Assembly: GCF_014699005.1 (NCBI RefSeq)
Contig: NZ_JACWZY010000003.1
Coordinates: 248,001 to 312,000, forward strand
DNA length: 64,000 bases
Direction of reading: 5' to 3'
Source: Spirosoma profusum
Lineage (GTDB): Bacteria > Bacteroidota > Bacteroidia > Cytophagales > Spirosomataceae
A program made the translations under genes and the position numbers. This document shows, one piece after another, positions 33,189 to 41,738 of the stretch. The notes below the pieces were generated by a model. The model made no database searches. It was not told the DNA's origin and saw nothing but the letters and a program-made list of their open reading frames with translations. Positions within the stretch are counted from its first letter, which is position 1; the number at the start of each line of letters is the position of its first letter.

Positions 33189-35237
33189 ATGATTGCCATC
33201 ACCAACGATAACGGCCTCACCTTACAGCTGTCACCGGGTCAGAATCTGGTCACCGAGCAGGCAACCTCGTGGCTGAGTGATGACGAACTGCCGGGTGAAT
33301 TCAGTTACCCAATCGATGCCCCACTCAACGATAACAACAAACGGTTCGTCGAACACAGCTACCGACCTGATGCTGCGCAGCCACGTTCGGAAATGGCCGT
33401 AACCGTGCGCATGCAGGGGGTACTTTACCGACGGGCTACGTTCAATTTCCGCGTCGAGGGGGGTAAACTCAATGGGTTTTTAAAGATCGATGCCAGCGAG
33501 TTTTACGATAAAATTCGGAAGATGAGCCTGCTGGAAGCCCTGCCCGATTCGATCAATCTGGGCGATAGTCTAACCAAGCCCCTGGCCGCTCAACTCGAAA
33601 CCATTGCCAAACTGCCACCCAGTTACTTTCCCTGCACGTTCTTTCCTATTCGGAACCCGGCGTTTCTGGAGGAGTCGTTTGGCTCCGACAAACTGCCCAC
33701 CTTCGTCCGCAATGATTACGTCAATGCCTGGGAAAAGCGTCCGGATGGCAGTATAGGTTTCATGGTCGACTCGCCGACCAAATCCGGCTATCTGATCTGT
33801 CCGCAGTTTTACCTTTCCTACGTACTCGAGCGCATCATGACGCTGGCGGGTTATACCATCGAATCCGACTGGCTATCCAATCCCGAAACCCAGCGGCTGG
33901 TGGTCGAGAACCTGACGGCTATGAACGTCTTTACGCCCAATGTACTCGTTCCCAGCACCCTGTTAGGCCACCGAATTACGGCGGGTCAGTGCCTGCCCGA
34001 CATGAGCGTCAGCGATTTTCTGAAGGCGATCAAAGGGCGTTACGGACTGATGTTCAGTTACAACGCCAATTCCCGGGTCTGCACCATCGCCCAGTTCAAA
34101 CGGACGGTGGCTCTGGGACCGGCCATCGACCTGACGCCCTATCAGGTGGGAGCCTATTCGACCGGCGAGCGGGAAAATAAGGGCTATACCATCAGGGAAT
34201 TCATCGATGAGCAGGACGAGCTCTACAAAGACGAACAGGGGCGAACCATTGGGCAATCGGTCGAAATCATTGGAAAAGGAACTCTAGACATCGTCCTGAG
34301 AGTCGGCACCAGTCAGCTGGCCTATGAACCCTCGCGTCTGTCCACCGGCGCTTTCTGGTTAATTTCAACAGTACGTCAGGCCGGCAACGTGCTCGATGCC
34401 AGCTACAGCGCGTCCGATCGCTATCCGGACAAAGAGGGGAAACGACGGAGTACCATTGGCCTGAAGCTACTGAGCTACCGGGGCATGACCACCGATAGTA
34501 AAAACAATGCGTATCCACTGGGAACGCCGGATATCCGCAACGGCCAGCAACAGGTCGTAGGCCAGGAGTCACTGGGCTTATCGGGTCAGAACGGTGCCTG
34601 GCAGAAAGCGCTGCGGGACTATTACTATTTTAGGGATCAAACCCTGCCGATCGTGCAGAACCTGTTACTACCGGTGGGCGTACTGGCGCAGTTGCCCCTG
34701 TATCGGTCGGTGAGCCTGACGCTGGATGATTTCATCCTGCGCAGCTATCTCATCAAACAGATACGGGCTGAAATGCCGGGCCTGTCCGGTCTGGCCAAGG
34801 TTCGCCTGGAAGCGCTGAGCCTGCCACCCGGGCTGGATCTGTCCGCTGGCGTTGAAACGCCACTCGTCTGGCTTGAATTAATACAGGCTCAGTCTGGCGA
34901 AGGCAGCTATAAGGATGAAGCCGCGCAGACCGATGGACTCTACGTAACAACATCGTTAACCATTAAAGCCTGGACTACGGCCACTCGTACCCAGGCGATA
35001 CCGGTTACGAATCTGCCGGTGACCATCCGACTCAAAAAGACGTACAATTCCACGACCAATGACCCACCCCAGCCTTACAAAGAGTATGTGCTCCAATATT
35101 TGGCCAACGGAAGTGTCTCGGTCATTGAGCCAGCCCTGCTAACGTTCCGCCTGTTTCAGAAGACGGGCCAACCCGAGGATTATTATGATCAGACGGCCGC
35201 ACTTGACCCGGGTGATGGTTATAATATCATTGCGTGA
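33189..35237 (+). CDS. tail hub or baseplate protein
   Basis: A 682-residue soluble protein without signal peptide. It opens with ITNDNGLTLQLSPG and a DELPGEFSYPIDAPLND segment, followed by a beta-barrel-like region (about 60-130). This arrangement is common to Bacteroidota prophage proteins near the tail fibre genes and fits a distal tail or tail-associated hub protein. Its stop overlaps the next start (TGATG). The family name is not certain. Confidence 0.5.
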   Translation: MIAITNDNGLTLQLSPGQNLVTEQATSWLSDDELPGEFSYPIDAPLNDNNKRFVEHSYRPDAAQPRSEMAVTVRMQGVLYRRATFNFRVEGGKLNGFLKIDASEFYDKIRKMSLLEALPDSINLGDSLTKPLAAQLETIAKLPPSYFPCTFFPIRNPAFLEESFGSDKLPTFVRNDYVNAWEKRPDGSIGFMVDSPTKSGYLICPQFYLSYVLERIMTLAGYTIESDWLSNPETQRLVVENLTAMNVFTPNVLVPSTLLGHRITAGQCLPDMSVSDFLKAIKGRYGLMFSYNANSRVCTIAQFKRTVALGPAIDLTPYQVGAYSTGERENKGYTIREFIDEQDELYKDEQGRTIGQSVEIIGKGTLDIVLRVGTSQLAYEPSRLSTGAFWLISTVRQAGNVLDASYSASDRYPDKEGKRRSTIGLKLLSYRGMTTDSKNNAYPLGTPDIRNGQQQVVGQESLGLSGQNGAWQKALRDYYYFRDQTLPIVQNLLLPVGVLAQLPLYRSVSLTLDDFILRSYLIKQIRAEMPGLSGLAKVRLEALSLPPGLDLSAGVETPLVWLELIQAQSGEGSYKDEAAQTDGLYVTTSLTIKAWTTATRTQAIPVTNLPVTIRLKKTYNSTTNDPPQPYKEYVLQYLANGSVSVIEPALLTFRLFQKTGQPEDYYDQTAALDPGDGYNIIA

Positions 35238-35719
35238 TGACCAATTACAGCCAGCTTGATATCAACCAGCGCATCAACCTGAAAGGACTGGTGGAAGCCT
35301 GGTCGAGTATCACCATCGAGCGGATGCAGAAGCAGATCGATCAGAAGGTCTATGGCCGACGTCGGCCGCGATCGCGTAAACGTAGCCTGGTGCGGACAGG
35401 TAAACTCCGCTCGGACTGGCGTAAACGGCTCTACGTCGACCGGGCCAACGGCGGCATTAAGGGCATGCAACTGAGTTTTATGCTCTATGGCCGTTTCGAC
35501 GATATGGGTGTAGGCAAGGGCACGACGTATGCCCTGAGCAAATACCAGCGGGTGCGTAAAAACGGGGAAACCATGACCCGAAAACCTTCCCGCTGGTACT
35601 CGAAAGAAAAAGCTCATCAGGTGCACCGGTTACGGGAGCTGATGGCCCGCTATTACGTCAATATCACGCTCGCAGCGCTGGAAAATTACCTAACCGACGC
35701 GGTAACCGTGCACGTTTAA
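35237..35719 (+). CDS. basic tail completion-like protein
   Basis: A 160-residue basic protein; ATG 35237 overlaps the previous stop (a GTG at 35234 would add one residue). It has a strongly basic stretch RRRPRSRKRSLVRTGKLRSDWRKR (about 40-64) with the RTGKLR motif seen in HK97 gp10-like or phage neck/tail completion proteins. Position just before the tape measure gene agrees with that. Confidence 0.5.
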   Translation: MTNYSQLDINQRINLKGLVEAWSSITIERMQKQIDQKVYGRRRPRSRKRSLVRTGKLRSDWRKRLYVDRANGGIKGMQLSFMLYGRFDDMGVGKGTTYALSKYQRVRKNGETMTRKPSRWYSKEKAHQVHRLRELMARYYVNITLAALENYLTDAVTVHV

Positions 35720-35761
35720 TTCACAAAATGACCAGTTGGCTGGGACAACACAGTTGAACCC

Positions 35762-38700
35762 ATGCCAAAAACACAGAACGACCGCGCCGTCATTGACTTG
35801 GTGATCAATGGCCAGCAGGCCAATACCAGCCTGAAGGAAATCAGCCTGGCGGCTACTAACACCCGCTCCGCCCTTTACAAAATGAAGGAGACGGATCCGG
35901 GCTATAAAGACAAGCTGAAGGAGTTACAGGCGTTATTGGCTGCCCAGCGGCAGATGACGGCCAATATTAACACGACAGCCAGTGCCTGGAGTAAATTCAA
36001 ACAGCAGGCGTCCAGCGTAGCCGCTGGCGTAGTGGGCGGTAACGTCATCTCCATGGGGCTGCAGGCGATTCCCGGCGCTATTTCGGCCGTTGTTGAAAAA
36101 TACCGGGTATTTGATGCCGCCAGCAAGGAACTGTCAGCCGTCACAGGTATGACGGGCGCTGACCTGGAATACCTCAACAAAACAGCCGCCAGTACTGGCC
36201 CAACGTTCGGCAAATCAGGCGCCGACATGCTGGAGGCTTACAAGTTGATGGCCTCCGCCAAACCGGAACTGCTTTCGCAAAAGGAGCTGCTCACCCAGAC
36301 CACCGAAGCGGCCATTACGCTCGCCCAGGCGGGTAAGATCGATCTGGCGCAGGCTACCCAGGTGACAGCCGAATCATTGAACCAGTTCGGTGAAGGTGCT
36401 GATCAGGCCAACCGGTTCATCAATGTGATTGCCGCCGGTGCCAAGGAAGGCTCCGCCGAAATCGCCGACATGGGTGTTGCCCTGAAGAACTCGGGTACCG
36501 TAGCCGCTGCTCAGGGCGTTTCCTTCGAGCAGACCAACGCAGCCCTGCAAAGCATGTCGACCATCGCCCTCAAAGGTGGTGAAGCCGGTACGCAGTTACG
36601 GAACGTGCTGCTGACACTTGGATCAGGTTCAGATGCCACCAACCCCAAGGTCGTCGGACTGGAAAAAGCGCTGGAGAACCTGGGCAAGAAGAACATGAGC
36701 ACCGCCGAAATGACTAAACTATTCGGTAAGGAAAACATCACGGCCGCTCAGCACATGATCACCCATCGGAATGAGATTGCCGAACTGACCAAAAAAGTAT
36801 CGGGTACCCAAGAAGCCTTCACCCAGGCCAAAACCAACAATGAAAGTCTGGATCATCAACTGGAGGTATTCTGGGCGAGGGTTGAAGGGCTGGCCATCAT
36901 CCTGGGCACGAAGCTGGTACCGGTGTTCACTAAAGTAGTAGAGGGAGCTACCTGGCTAACTAAAGTCCTTACAGGCGGATTGACTCCGGCTTCTGAAAAA
37001 GCTACCCAAGCGTTCAACGATCAGAACAGCAAAGTTCGTGACCTCACCCGTAACCTGACGCCATTACTTGATCGACACGATGCCCTAAAGAAAAAATCTG
37101 TACTCACTAAAGATGAGCAGGCTGAACTAAAAACCATTATTGGACAGGTTGCTAGTATTGTCCCCACAGCCGTCACCGAGTTTGATAAATACGGCAAGGC
37201 TCTGGATGTCAATACAGAAAAAGCACAGGAGTTCATTAAGATGCAGAAGGCGCTTCTTAAATATACCTATCGAGAAGGCATCGCCACTACAACTGCCGAA
37301 TTAAAAGATAAGACAGCTGAGCGGGATGCATTAGTCCGCAAAATGAATTCCAAGACTACTACCGAATGGGTCAACGTTGACCGGGGCGGTATGGAGGTTC
37401 GTCGTAAACTGACGGATAAGGAACTGAAGCAAATGCAGACTAAGGTTGATGAACTCAACGCAAAGATTGATGAACTTAATACCACCAAAGCCGCAATGAC
37501 GGGTGAATATCCGAAAAGTGATTCATCTGGTAAGCCTACCGCTACCCCTACTACGCCACCCAAGGTTGATGGTTTGGGCGGTGGTCAGGGTGGCGGCTTG
37601 AGTGATGAAGAAAAGAAGAAACGTGAGGCCAAAATCACCGCCAATCATGAAGCTCAGCTGGCCATCGAAAAGATGGACATGGAGGCTATTAAGAATGAAA
37701 AGCAGCGTGAAATCGCTAAAGCGGAATTTGAAGCCAATCAGGAGAAAGAACGTGCCAGAAAATCTCAGGCGACAGCAGCGCTAAAAGCTAAATGGATAAA
37801 GGGTATCGAAGATCGACTTGTGGTGGATAAACTGACCATTAATGAGAAGTATGCTGATAAGGATAAGGAGTTATTAGAAAAACAGCAGAAAGAAGTCTTT
37901 GACCATGCCGAAAAAGAGCTGGAGCTTAAAAAGCGAATGGCCGAATACGAAATTGAACTGGCTATTTCTAGTGGGAAAATTACCAAGCAACAGGGCGAAG
38001 AGGCCAAGCTGAAAGCCGAGCAGACGTATCTATCGGCCAAACAGCTACTGACCGAAGCCTACTACAAAAAACAGGCGGAGCAAAATCAGCAATCGACGAC
38101 TAATACTGAGGCTCAGAATAAAAAGGCAGCTATTCGACTCAAACAAATTGAGATTGATAAACAAACCGACTTGCTGGCAATTCAGGCACAGGGAGCCAAT
38201 AATCAGGCTAAGGTTGGTGAACTCAATCAGGATAAAATTGAGAAAGCGCTTAAAGATGACCTTCGGGACATCGAAAATGAACGGCAAAAATCGCTGAATG
38301 AGATTCAGAAGAAAGCGAAAGCGGGGCTACTTTCTCCCACAGCAGCCCGTAACGCCGAAATTGAAGTCGAGCAAAAGTTCCTGATGGCTCGCCGTCAAAT
38401 CTATGAAGATTACTATAGCCTTATGGCTCGTATGGGTAATCTGTCAGCAGAGCAAATTAAGGATATTGAGCGCGAGAAAAACCGGGCGTTGCTGGATATG
38501 GACAATCAACTGATGCAGGCCCAGCAGACCCAATACGAAGGCAAATTGGGGAACCTTAAAAAGTACATGGACAATATGGACATGTACATTCAGCAGGGTG
38601 CTGATGCCTTAAAAACATTATTTGAGCCTAATAAGCAAATACTGGACCTGTCTCCTCTGCTGGGTGAACTAGATAAGTTGCAGCAAAAAACGAATCTCAG

Positions 38701-39472
38701 CTCGTCCGAACAGGAGCGAATGAAAAACATCATCACTCAGATTGGTAGTGTCATGCCTAACGTAGTGACCCAGACCAATCAGTACGGCGAAGCAATTGGG
38801 ATCAATACGGGTGCCGTTCGGGATGAGGTAGCGGCTCAGAAAAGTCGGGCCAAAACTATGCACGCCATTATGGTAGCGCAGTCAGCCTGGGCAGCCGCCA
38901 TGGCCACCGTGGAATTCGGGCAGTCGATCATGCACATCTGGGCGACAGCTCCCAATCCACTGACGGCCATCGGTTTTTCCGCTTTGGCTACAGCCACTTA
39001 TTTAAGCACGCTGGCCAAAATCAAAAAGGAGACGTTTGATGCGCCTAAATTTGCCGACGGTGGTTTTACGAATGCGCCGGGTGGTTACGTTGACGGCCCT
39101 ACTCTGTTTCAAATGGGCAATCGTCGGTTCATTGCTGGTGAAGCAGGGCGAGAATTTGTTGTTTCCAACTCGGCCCTGCAACAGCCGGTAGTGGCGAACT
39201 TCGCCCGGATGCTGGACGTAGCGCAAAAATCAGGAAACTACTCGATGCTGAATACGGGCGTCTCTGCCGCTGCTTCGCCTGGCACGTCGATGGGTGCAGG
39301 TATGGCCTCAACTGGAATGAATCAGGAGTTAGCAATGGCCACCTTGCGGCAACTGCAACTCATTCAACAATCGCTTGATAACTATGCAGCCAAACCGGTA
39401 GTCCAGGATTACTTTGCCTGGGAGCGGAATAAAGAAGAGGTTGACTACATTCGTCAGGCGACAAAAGGATAA
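35762..39472 (+). CDS. tail tape measure protein
   Basis: A 1236-residue protein, largely helical. A PhageMin_Tail/TP901-like core (about 110-400) has GADLEYLNKTAASTGPTFGKSGADM, VALKNSGTVAAAQGVSF and LQSMSTIALKGGEAGTQLRN. Long charged coiled coils follow (about 470-950) and hydrophobic segments (about 1037-1085, HAIMVAQSAWAAAMATVEF and PLTAIGFSALATATYL). It sets tail length (about 1.5 angstrom per residue) and probably helps DNA entry. It is the last late gene and is followed by a strong hairpin. Confidence 0.85.
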   Translation: MPKTQNDRAVIDLVINGQQANTSLKEISLAATNTRSALYKMKETDPGYKDKLKELQALLAAQRQMTANINTTASAWSKFKQQASSVAAGVVGGNVISMGLQAIPGAISAVVEKYRVFDAASKELSAVTGMTGADLEYLNKTAASTGPTFGKSGADMLEAYKLMASAKPELLSQKELLTQTTEAAITLAQAGKIDLAQATQVTAESLNQFGEGADQANRFINVIAAGAKEGSAEIADMGVALKNSGTVAAAQGVSFEQTNAALQSMSTIALKGGEAGTQLRNVLLTLGSGSDATNPKVVGLEKALENLGKKNMSTAEMTKLFGKENITAAQHMITHRNEIAELTKKVSGTQEAFTQAKTNNESLDHQLEVFWARVEGLAIILGTKLVPVFTKVVEGATWLTKVLTGGLTPASEKATQAFNDQNSKVRDLTRNLTPLLDRHDALKKKSVLTKDEQAELKTIIGQVASIVPTAVTEFDKYGKALDVNTEKAQEFIKMQKALLKYTYREGIATTTAELKDKTAERDALVRKMNSKTTTEWVNVDRGGMEVRRKLTDKELKQMQTKVDELNAKIDELNTTKAAMTGEYPKSDSSGKPTATPTTPPKVDGLGGGQGGGLSDEEKKKREAKITANHEAQLAIEKMDMEAIKNEKQREIAKAEFEANQEKERARKSQATAALKAKWIKGIEDRLVVDKLTINEKYADKDKELLEKQQKEVFDHAEKELELKKRMAEYEIELAISSGKITKQQGEEAKLKAEQTYLSAKQLLTEAYYKKQAEQNQQSTTNTEAQNKKAAIRLKQIEIDKQTDLLAIQAQGANNQAKVGELNQDKIEKALKDDLRDIENERQKSLNEIQKKAKAGLLSPTAARNAEIEVEQKFLMARRQIYEDYYSLMARMGNLSAEQIKDIEREKNRALLDMDNQLMQAQQTQYEGKLGNLKKYMDNMDMYIQQGADALKTLFEPNKQILDLSPLLGELDKLQQKTNLSSSEQERMKNIITQIGSVMPNVVTQTNQYGEAIGINTGAVRDEVAAQKSRAKTMHAIMVAQSAWAAAMATVEFGQSIMHIWATAPNPLTAIGFSALATATYLSTLAKIKKETFDAPKFADGGFTNAPGGYVDGPTLFQMGNRRFIAGEAGREFVVSNSALQQPVVANFARMLDVAQKSGNYSMLNTGVSAAASPGTSMGAGMASTGMNQELAMATLRQLQLIQQSLDNYAAKPVVQDYFAWERNKEEVDYIRQATKG

Positions 39473-39478
39473 ATATTC

Positions 39479-39510
39479 AGTGAGGTATCCGAATGAACGG
39501 ATACCTCACT
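39479..39510. terminator. hairpin between convergent genes
   Basis: 13-bp stem AGTGAGGTATCCG (39479-39491) / CGGATACCTCACT (39498-39510). It separates the tape measure gene from the minus-strand lipoprotein gene. Confidence 0.7.
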
Positions 39511-39516
39511 AGTTAG

Positions 39517-40200
39517 CTAAAAATAGCGGGGAACATCCTTTTTACCTTTAGATTTTTTGAAGGGTGCCTTTTCCTTTTTAGGTGCCTTTTCTCGTGGCTC
39601 CGTATTACGCTCCTTACCTGGCTCAAAAAGCATGATCGTTCCTTTTCGGAAAGCCCGAAAGTATTCAACAGGCACGTACCAATCGACAGGCAGAATATCA
39701 GATTGGTTGGTACTTACTTTGTTGATACGTACTGCACTAACTACATCCTGTTGAAGGAGCTGGGCGGTTTGCGGGTTGATTTTGGCCGATAACACCAACG
39801 CTCCGCCAATTGTATGATAGGATTTTGTTACTGGTAGATCAACAATAACGTCCTGATTATCCTTTGGGGAAAACTTTAGTTGCATCAGAGCCTCTTCGGG
39901 TACATCGTACGCTTTTTCAGGGTAAAACCGCGCCCAGCTCAGTACCGTATCTCCCTCACTGATCGTAAGCGTCATGATATGATTGCTGGACAACGCGCCC
40001 ATTGTGGAGGGTGGCCGGTAATAATACGTATTCGCGGAGGCTAACGCTTCTAGAATTAGCCAGCTCTGGGAAGATCCTACGTACATAACCCGCGAACGAA
40101 CGCCTGTAAACGGATCGCGGGTATTTCGTACGTAGGGAGCAACGGTGGCACAGCTAACCAGTAAGCCAGCCAGGGCAAGCAGGGTAAATAGTTTTTTCAT
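39517..40200 (-). CDS. prophage lipoprotein (lysogenic conversion candidate)
   Basis: A 227-residue protein with a lipobox (LLALAGLLVSC, Cys 17), so probably anchored in the envelope. The mature part is mixed alpha-beta, with a Lys-rich C-terminal tail (about 195-225, repeated KAPKKEKAP-like stretch). It is transcribed against the late genes from the boundary of the lysogeny region. Surface lipoproteins in prophages often block superinfection or alter the host surface, but no domain supports that here. Confidence 0.55.
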   Translation of the reverse strand: MKKLFTLLALAGLLVSCATVAPYVRNTRDPFTGVRSRVMYVGSSQSWLILEALASANTYYYRPPSTMGALSSNHIMTLTISEGDTVLSWARFYPEKAYDVPEEALMQLKFSPKDNQDVIVDLPVTKSYHTIGGALVLSAKINPQTAQLLQQDVVSAVRINKVSTNQSDILPVDWYVPVEYFRAFRKGTIMLFEPGKERNTEPREKAPKKEKAPFKKSKGKKDVPRYF

Positions 40201-40300
40201 AAAAAAGAGGAAGGTAATGTAACCCTAAAACTAATTCAAAAACTTAATTAGTTAATTACTGCTGATTTAGTATATATTAATCGGTTGGTTATTTTTACAT

Positions 40301-40337
40301 AAAAAAGTGCCAATACGGCTTGTATTGGCACTTTTTT
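40301..40337. terminator. bidirectional intrinsic terminator
   Basis: A 16-bp stem AAAAAAGTGCCAATAC (40301-40316) / GTATTGGCACTTTTTT (40322-40337) with A and T runs at its ends, usable in both directions. It separates the lipoprotein gene from the following early-type genes. Confidence 0.85.
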
Positions 40338-40379
40338 AGTTTTATATTGTACTGTAATTCAATGAGTTACAAAGAAAAT

Positions 40380-40420
40380 GCCCCGACGCTAGAACTTTCT
40401 CAGGGCAATAGCGAAGGGGC
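40380..40420 (+). promoter_or_regulatory. hairpin leader before 40449 gene
   Basis: GCCCC (40380-40384) and CGCTA (40387-40391) pair with TAGCG (40409-40413) and GGGGC (40416-40420), leaving a GA/AA internal loop and a 17-nt terminal loop. It lies 28 nt before ATG 40449 and has no T tract, so it may be a leader structure rather than a terminator. Confidence 0.5.
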
Positions 40421-40448
40421 GGTGTAAACAATTTAACCCTAAAGTCTA

Positions 40449-40760
40449 ATGTCTACGGAGCAAAACTACGTGGGTGGGGGAAACTATGCAATACCCCTCA
40501 CAACAGGCCAGCCCTTTCGCGGCCACTCTTACCGAATGCAAACGTATCTAGTCGTTTCTGACATCGCCCGGTTAACGGGTGAAGATGAATCCAAAGTCTG
40601 GAAACGGGTTTATCAACAAGTCAATGCGATGTATGCAGTCAATCTGCACAGTTTCCCACGAGGGCGGAATGAATCGCTACTTCGGGTAGCTGAACGGCAT
40701 GACGTACTGGATAAGGTGTATGCTGTTGCCTATGTCGAGCGATTGCAATATCAGGAATGA
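40449..40760 (+). CDS. hypothetical protein, possible regulator
   Basis: A 103-residue protein with a helical part YLVVSDIARLTGEDESKVWKRVYQQVNAMY (about 33-62) that could be a helix-turn-helix. No recognised family. It is followed by a perfect palindromic terminator (40763-40809), so it forms its own unit. Location next to the antirepressor-like gene suggests a regulatory role in the lysis-lysogeny region. Confidence 0.45.
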   Translation: MSTEQNYVGGGNYAIPLTTGQPFRGHSYRMQTYLVVSDIARLTGEDESKVWKRVYQQVNAMYAVNLHSFPRGRNESLLRVAERHDVLDKVYAVAYVERLQYQE

Positions 40761-40762
40761 AA

Positions 40763-40809
40763 TTTTGCCGATCTAAATACGGGATTATCCCGTATTTAGA
40801 TCGGCAAAA
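40763..40809. terminator. palindromic terminator
   Basis: Perfect 23-bp inverted repeat (40763-40785 and 40787-40809) flanked by TTTT and AAAA, just after the 40449-40760 gene. Confidence 0.85.
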
Positions 40810-40813
40810 CAAT

Positions 40814-40848
40814 CAGACAATTTTCTATATTTACCAGACAATTTTCTA
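40814..40848 (+). repeat. 14-bp direct repeat, possible operator
   Basis: CAGACAATTTTCTA occurs at 40814-40827 and again at 40835-40848, 21 bp apart (two helical turns), directly before ATG 40852. Confidence 0.65.
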
Positions 40849-40851
40849 ATC

Positions 40852-40980
40852 ATGAAAGATTTACTTCGTTACCTCATTTTTGAGATCGACCCAATGTATC
40901 TGAAGTGCTTTTTACTGGGGTTACAGGTGGCAACGGTTTGCTATCTCGTAATTTTTCCGCTTCTAAGAGCGCTATTTTAA
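40852..40980 (+). CDS. small membrane protein
   Basis: A 42-residue frame MKDLLRYLIFEID... with a predicted membrane helix (about 17-38, YLKCFLLGLQVATVCYLVIFPL). It follows the 14-bp direct repeats and a TATATTTA box. Its 3' half overlaps the minus-strand gene 40874-41419 by 107 nt in antisense. Real translation is uncertain; the upstream repeats are the main support. Confidence 0.3.
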   Translation: MKDLLRYLIFEIDPMYLKCFLLGLQVATVCYLVIFPLLRALF

Positions 40981-41419
40981 GCGCTTTAATCTCAATACTA
41001 ACGGAGTCTATTGCAACCTTAACGTCCTTCATGTCTGTGTTGAGTGAAGTCCCCCAGTAAAGAACACAGAGGGTACCTATCCCAGTAACATAGGTAACTG
41101 CCCGGTCAATTACTTTCCCCGAGGAAGTCCAGAATTGATTTCTCCGAAGCTTACGGGCTTCTGTTACCCGCTGATTATGTAGCTCCAGATACATATCGTG
41201 CATACCTACTTTTTTTCCAAGTGGTGTCAGCAACAACTGACCATATTGCAATTGGTCAGAAGTCGCATAGCCCTCGAATTCAAGCCGCTTCAAAATTTCT
41301 TTTACCTCCTCTACCGTTGGATCTAAGTCATCCAGCAGGTTCGTAACATGAATAACATGCTGTAACTTATACTGCGCCAGCCGGTGTAAGACAATAGCTG
41401 TCTTTTCTTCGATAGTCAT
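40874..41419 (-). CDS. winged-helix-like membrane-anchored protein
   Basis: A 181-residue protein; ATG 41419 is chosen because a terminator hairpin (41443-41469) occupies the upstream part of the longer frame. Residues 1-75 look like a winged helix (EEVKEILKRLEFEGYATSDQL, LLLTPLGKKVG), followed by a basic segment, a membrane helix (about 109-126, AVTYVTGIGTLCVLYWGT) and a C-terminal coiled coil (about 130-160). A one-pass DNA-binding or sensor protein is possible. Unknown family. Confidence 0.5.
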   Translation of the reverse strand: MTIEEKTAIVLHRLAQYKLQHVIHVTNLLDDLDPTVEEVKEILKRLEFEGYATSDQLQYGQLLLTPLGKKVGMHDMYLELHNQRVTEARKLRRNQFWTSSGKVIDRAVTYVTGIGTLCVLYWGTSLNTDMKDVKVAIDSVSIEIKALKIALLEAEKLRDSKPLPPVTPVKSTSDTLGRSQK

Positions 41420-41442
41420 ATTTAGGTGTCGTAAACGTAATA

Positions 41443-41469
41443 CGGCCCGGTACATCCAGTACCGGGCCG
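41443..41469 (-). terminator. terminator of the RHH-like gene
   Basis: An 11-bp GC-rich stem CGGCCCGGTAC (41443-41453) / GTACCGGGCCG (41459-41469) lying between the two minus-strand genes. It ends 21 bp after the RHH-like gene. Confidence 0.65.
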
Positions 41470-41490
41470 CTTTATTTATATGTCAGAAAC

Positions 41491-41637
41491 CTATTTAGCT
41501 ACCGCTTGCTTCAGCAATTGAATATATAACTCCCTAAGGTTGACCTTTTCTCCGTTACGTTGTTTCTCAATCTGCATCTCCTTTATGAGCAGGTGTATAT
41601 CATTCGGTACATCTAAATAAATCTTGGTCGTTTCCAT
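41491..41637 (-). CDS. small ribbon-helix-helix-like protein
   Basis: A 48-residue protein starting METTKIYLDVPNDIHLLIKEM. The short beta strand (KIYLDV) followed by two helices with the second ending LRELYIQLLKQA is the shape of ribbon-helix-helix (Arc/CopG/MetJ) repressors. It is divergent from the antirepressor-like gene 41739 and shares an intergenic region with perfectly placed inverted repeats, so it may repress both. Family inferred from size and pattern. Confidence 0.55.
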   Translation of the reverse strand: METTKIYLDVPNDIHLLIKEMQIEKQRNGEKVNLRELYIQLLKQAVAK

Positions 41638-41650
41638 GTTTGATGATTTT

Positions 41651-41717
41651 TGTCACAAATAAAATATTTATGACTAATGATTGCAATTTATTTTTTCACG
41701 TATTTATATTTGTGACA
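41651..41717. promoter_or_regulatory. divergent promoters with inverted-repeat operators
   Basis: Rightward: TTG 41681-41683, 21 nt, TATATTTG 41705-41712 (perfect TAnnTTTG). Leftward: TTG on the minus strand at 41684-41686, 20 nt, TTTATTTG at 41656-41663 (one mismatch). The two -35-like elements form the palindrome TTGCAA. Inverted repeats TGTCACAAATA (41651-41661) and TATTTGTGACA (41707-41717) cover both -7 boxes. Confidence 0.7.
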
Positions 41718-41738
41718 TAAATCATAAATATCAATTAT

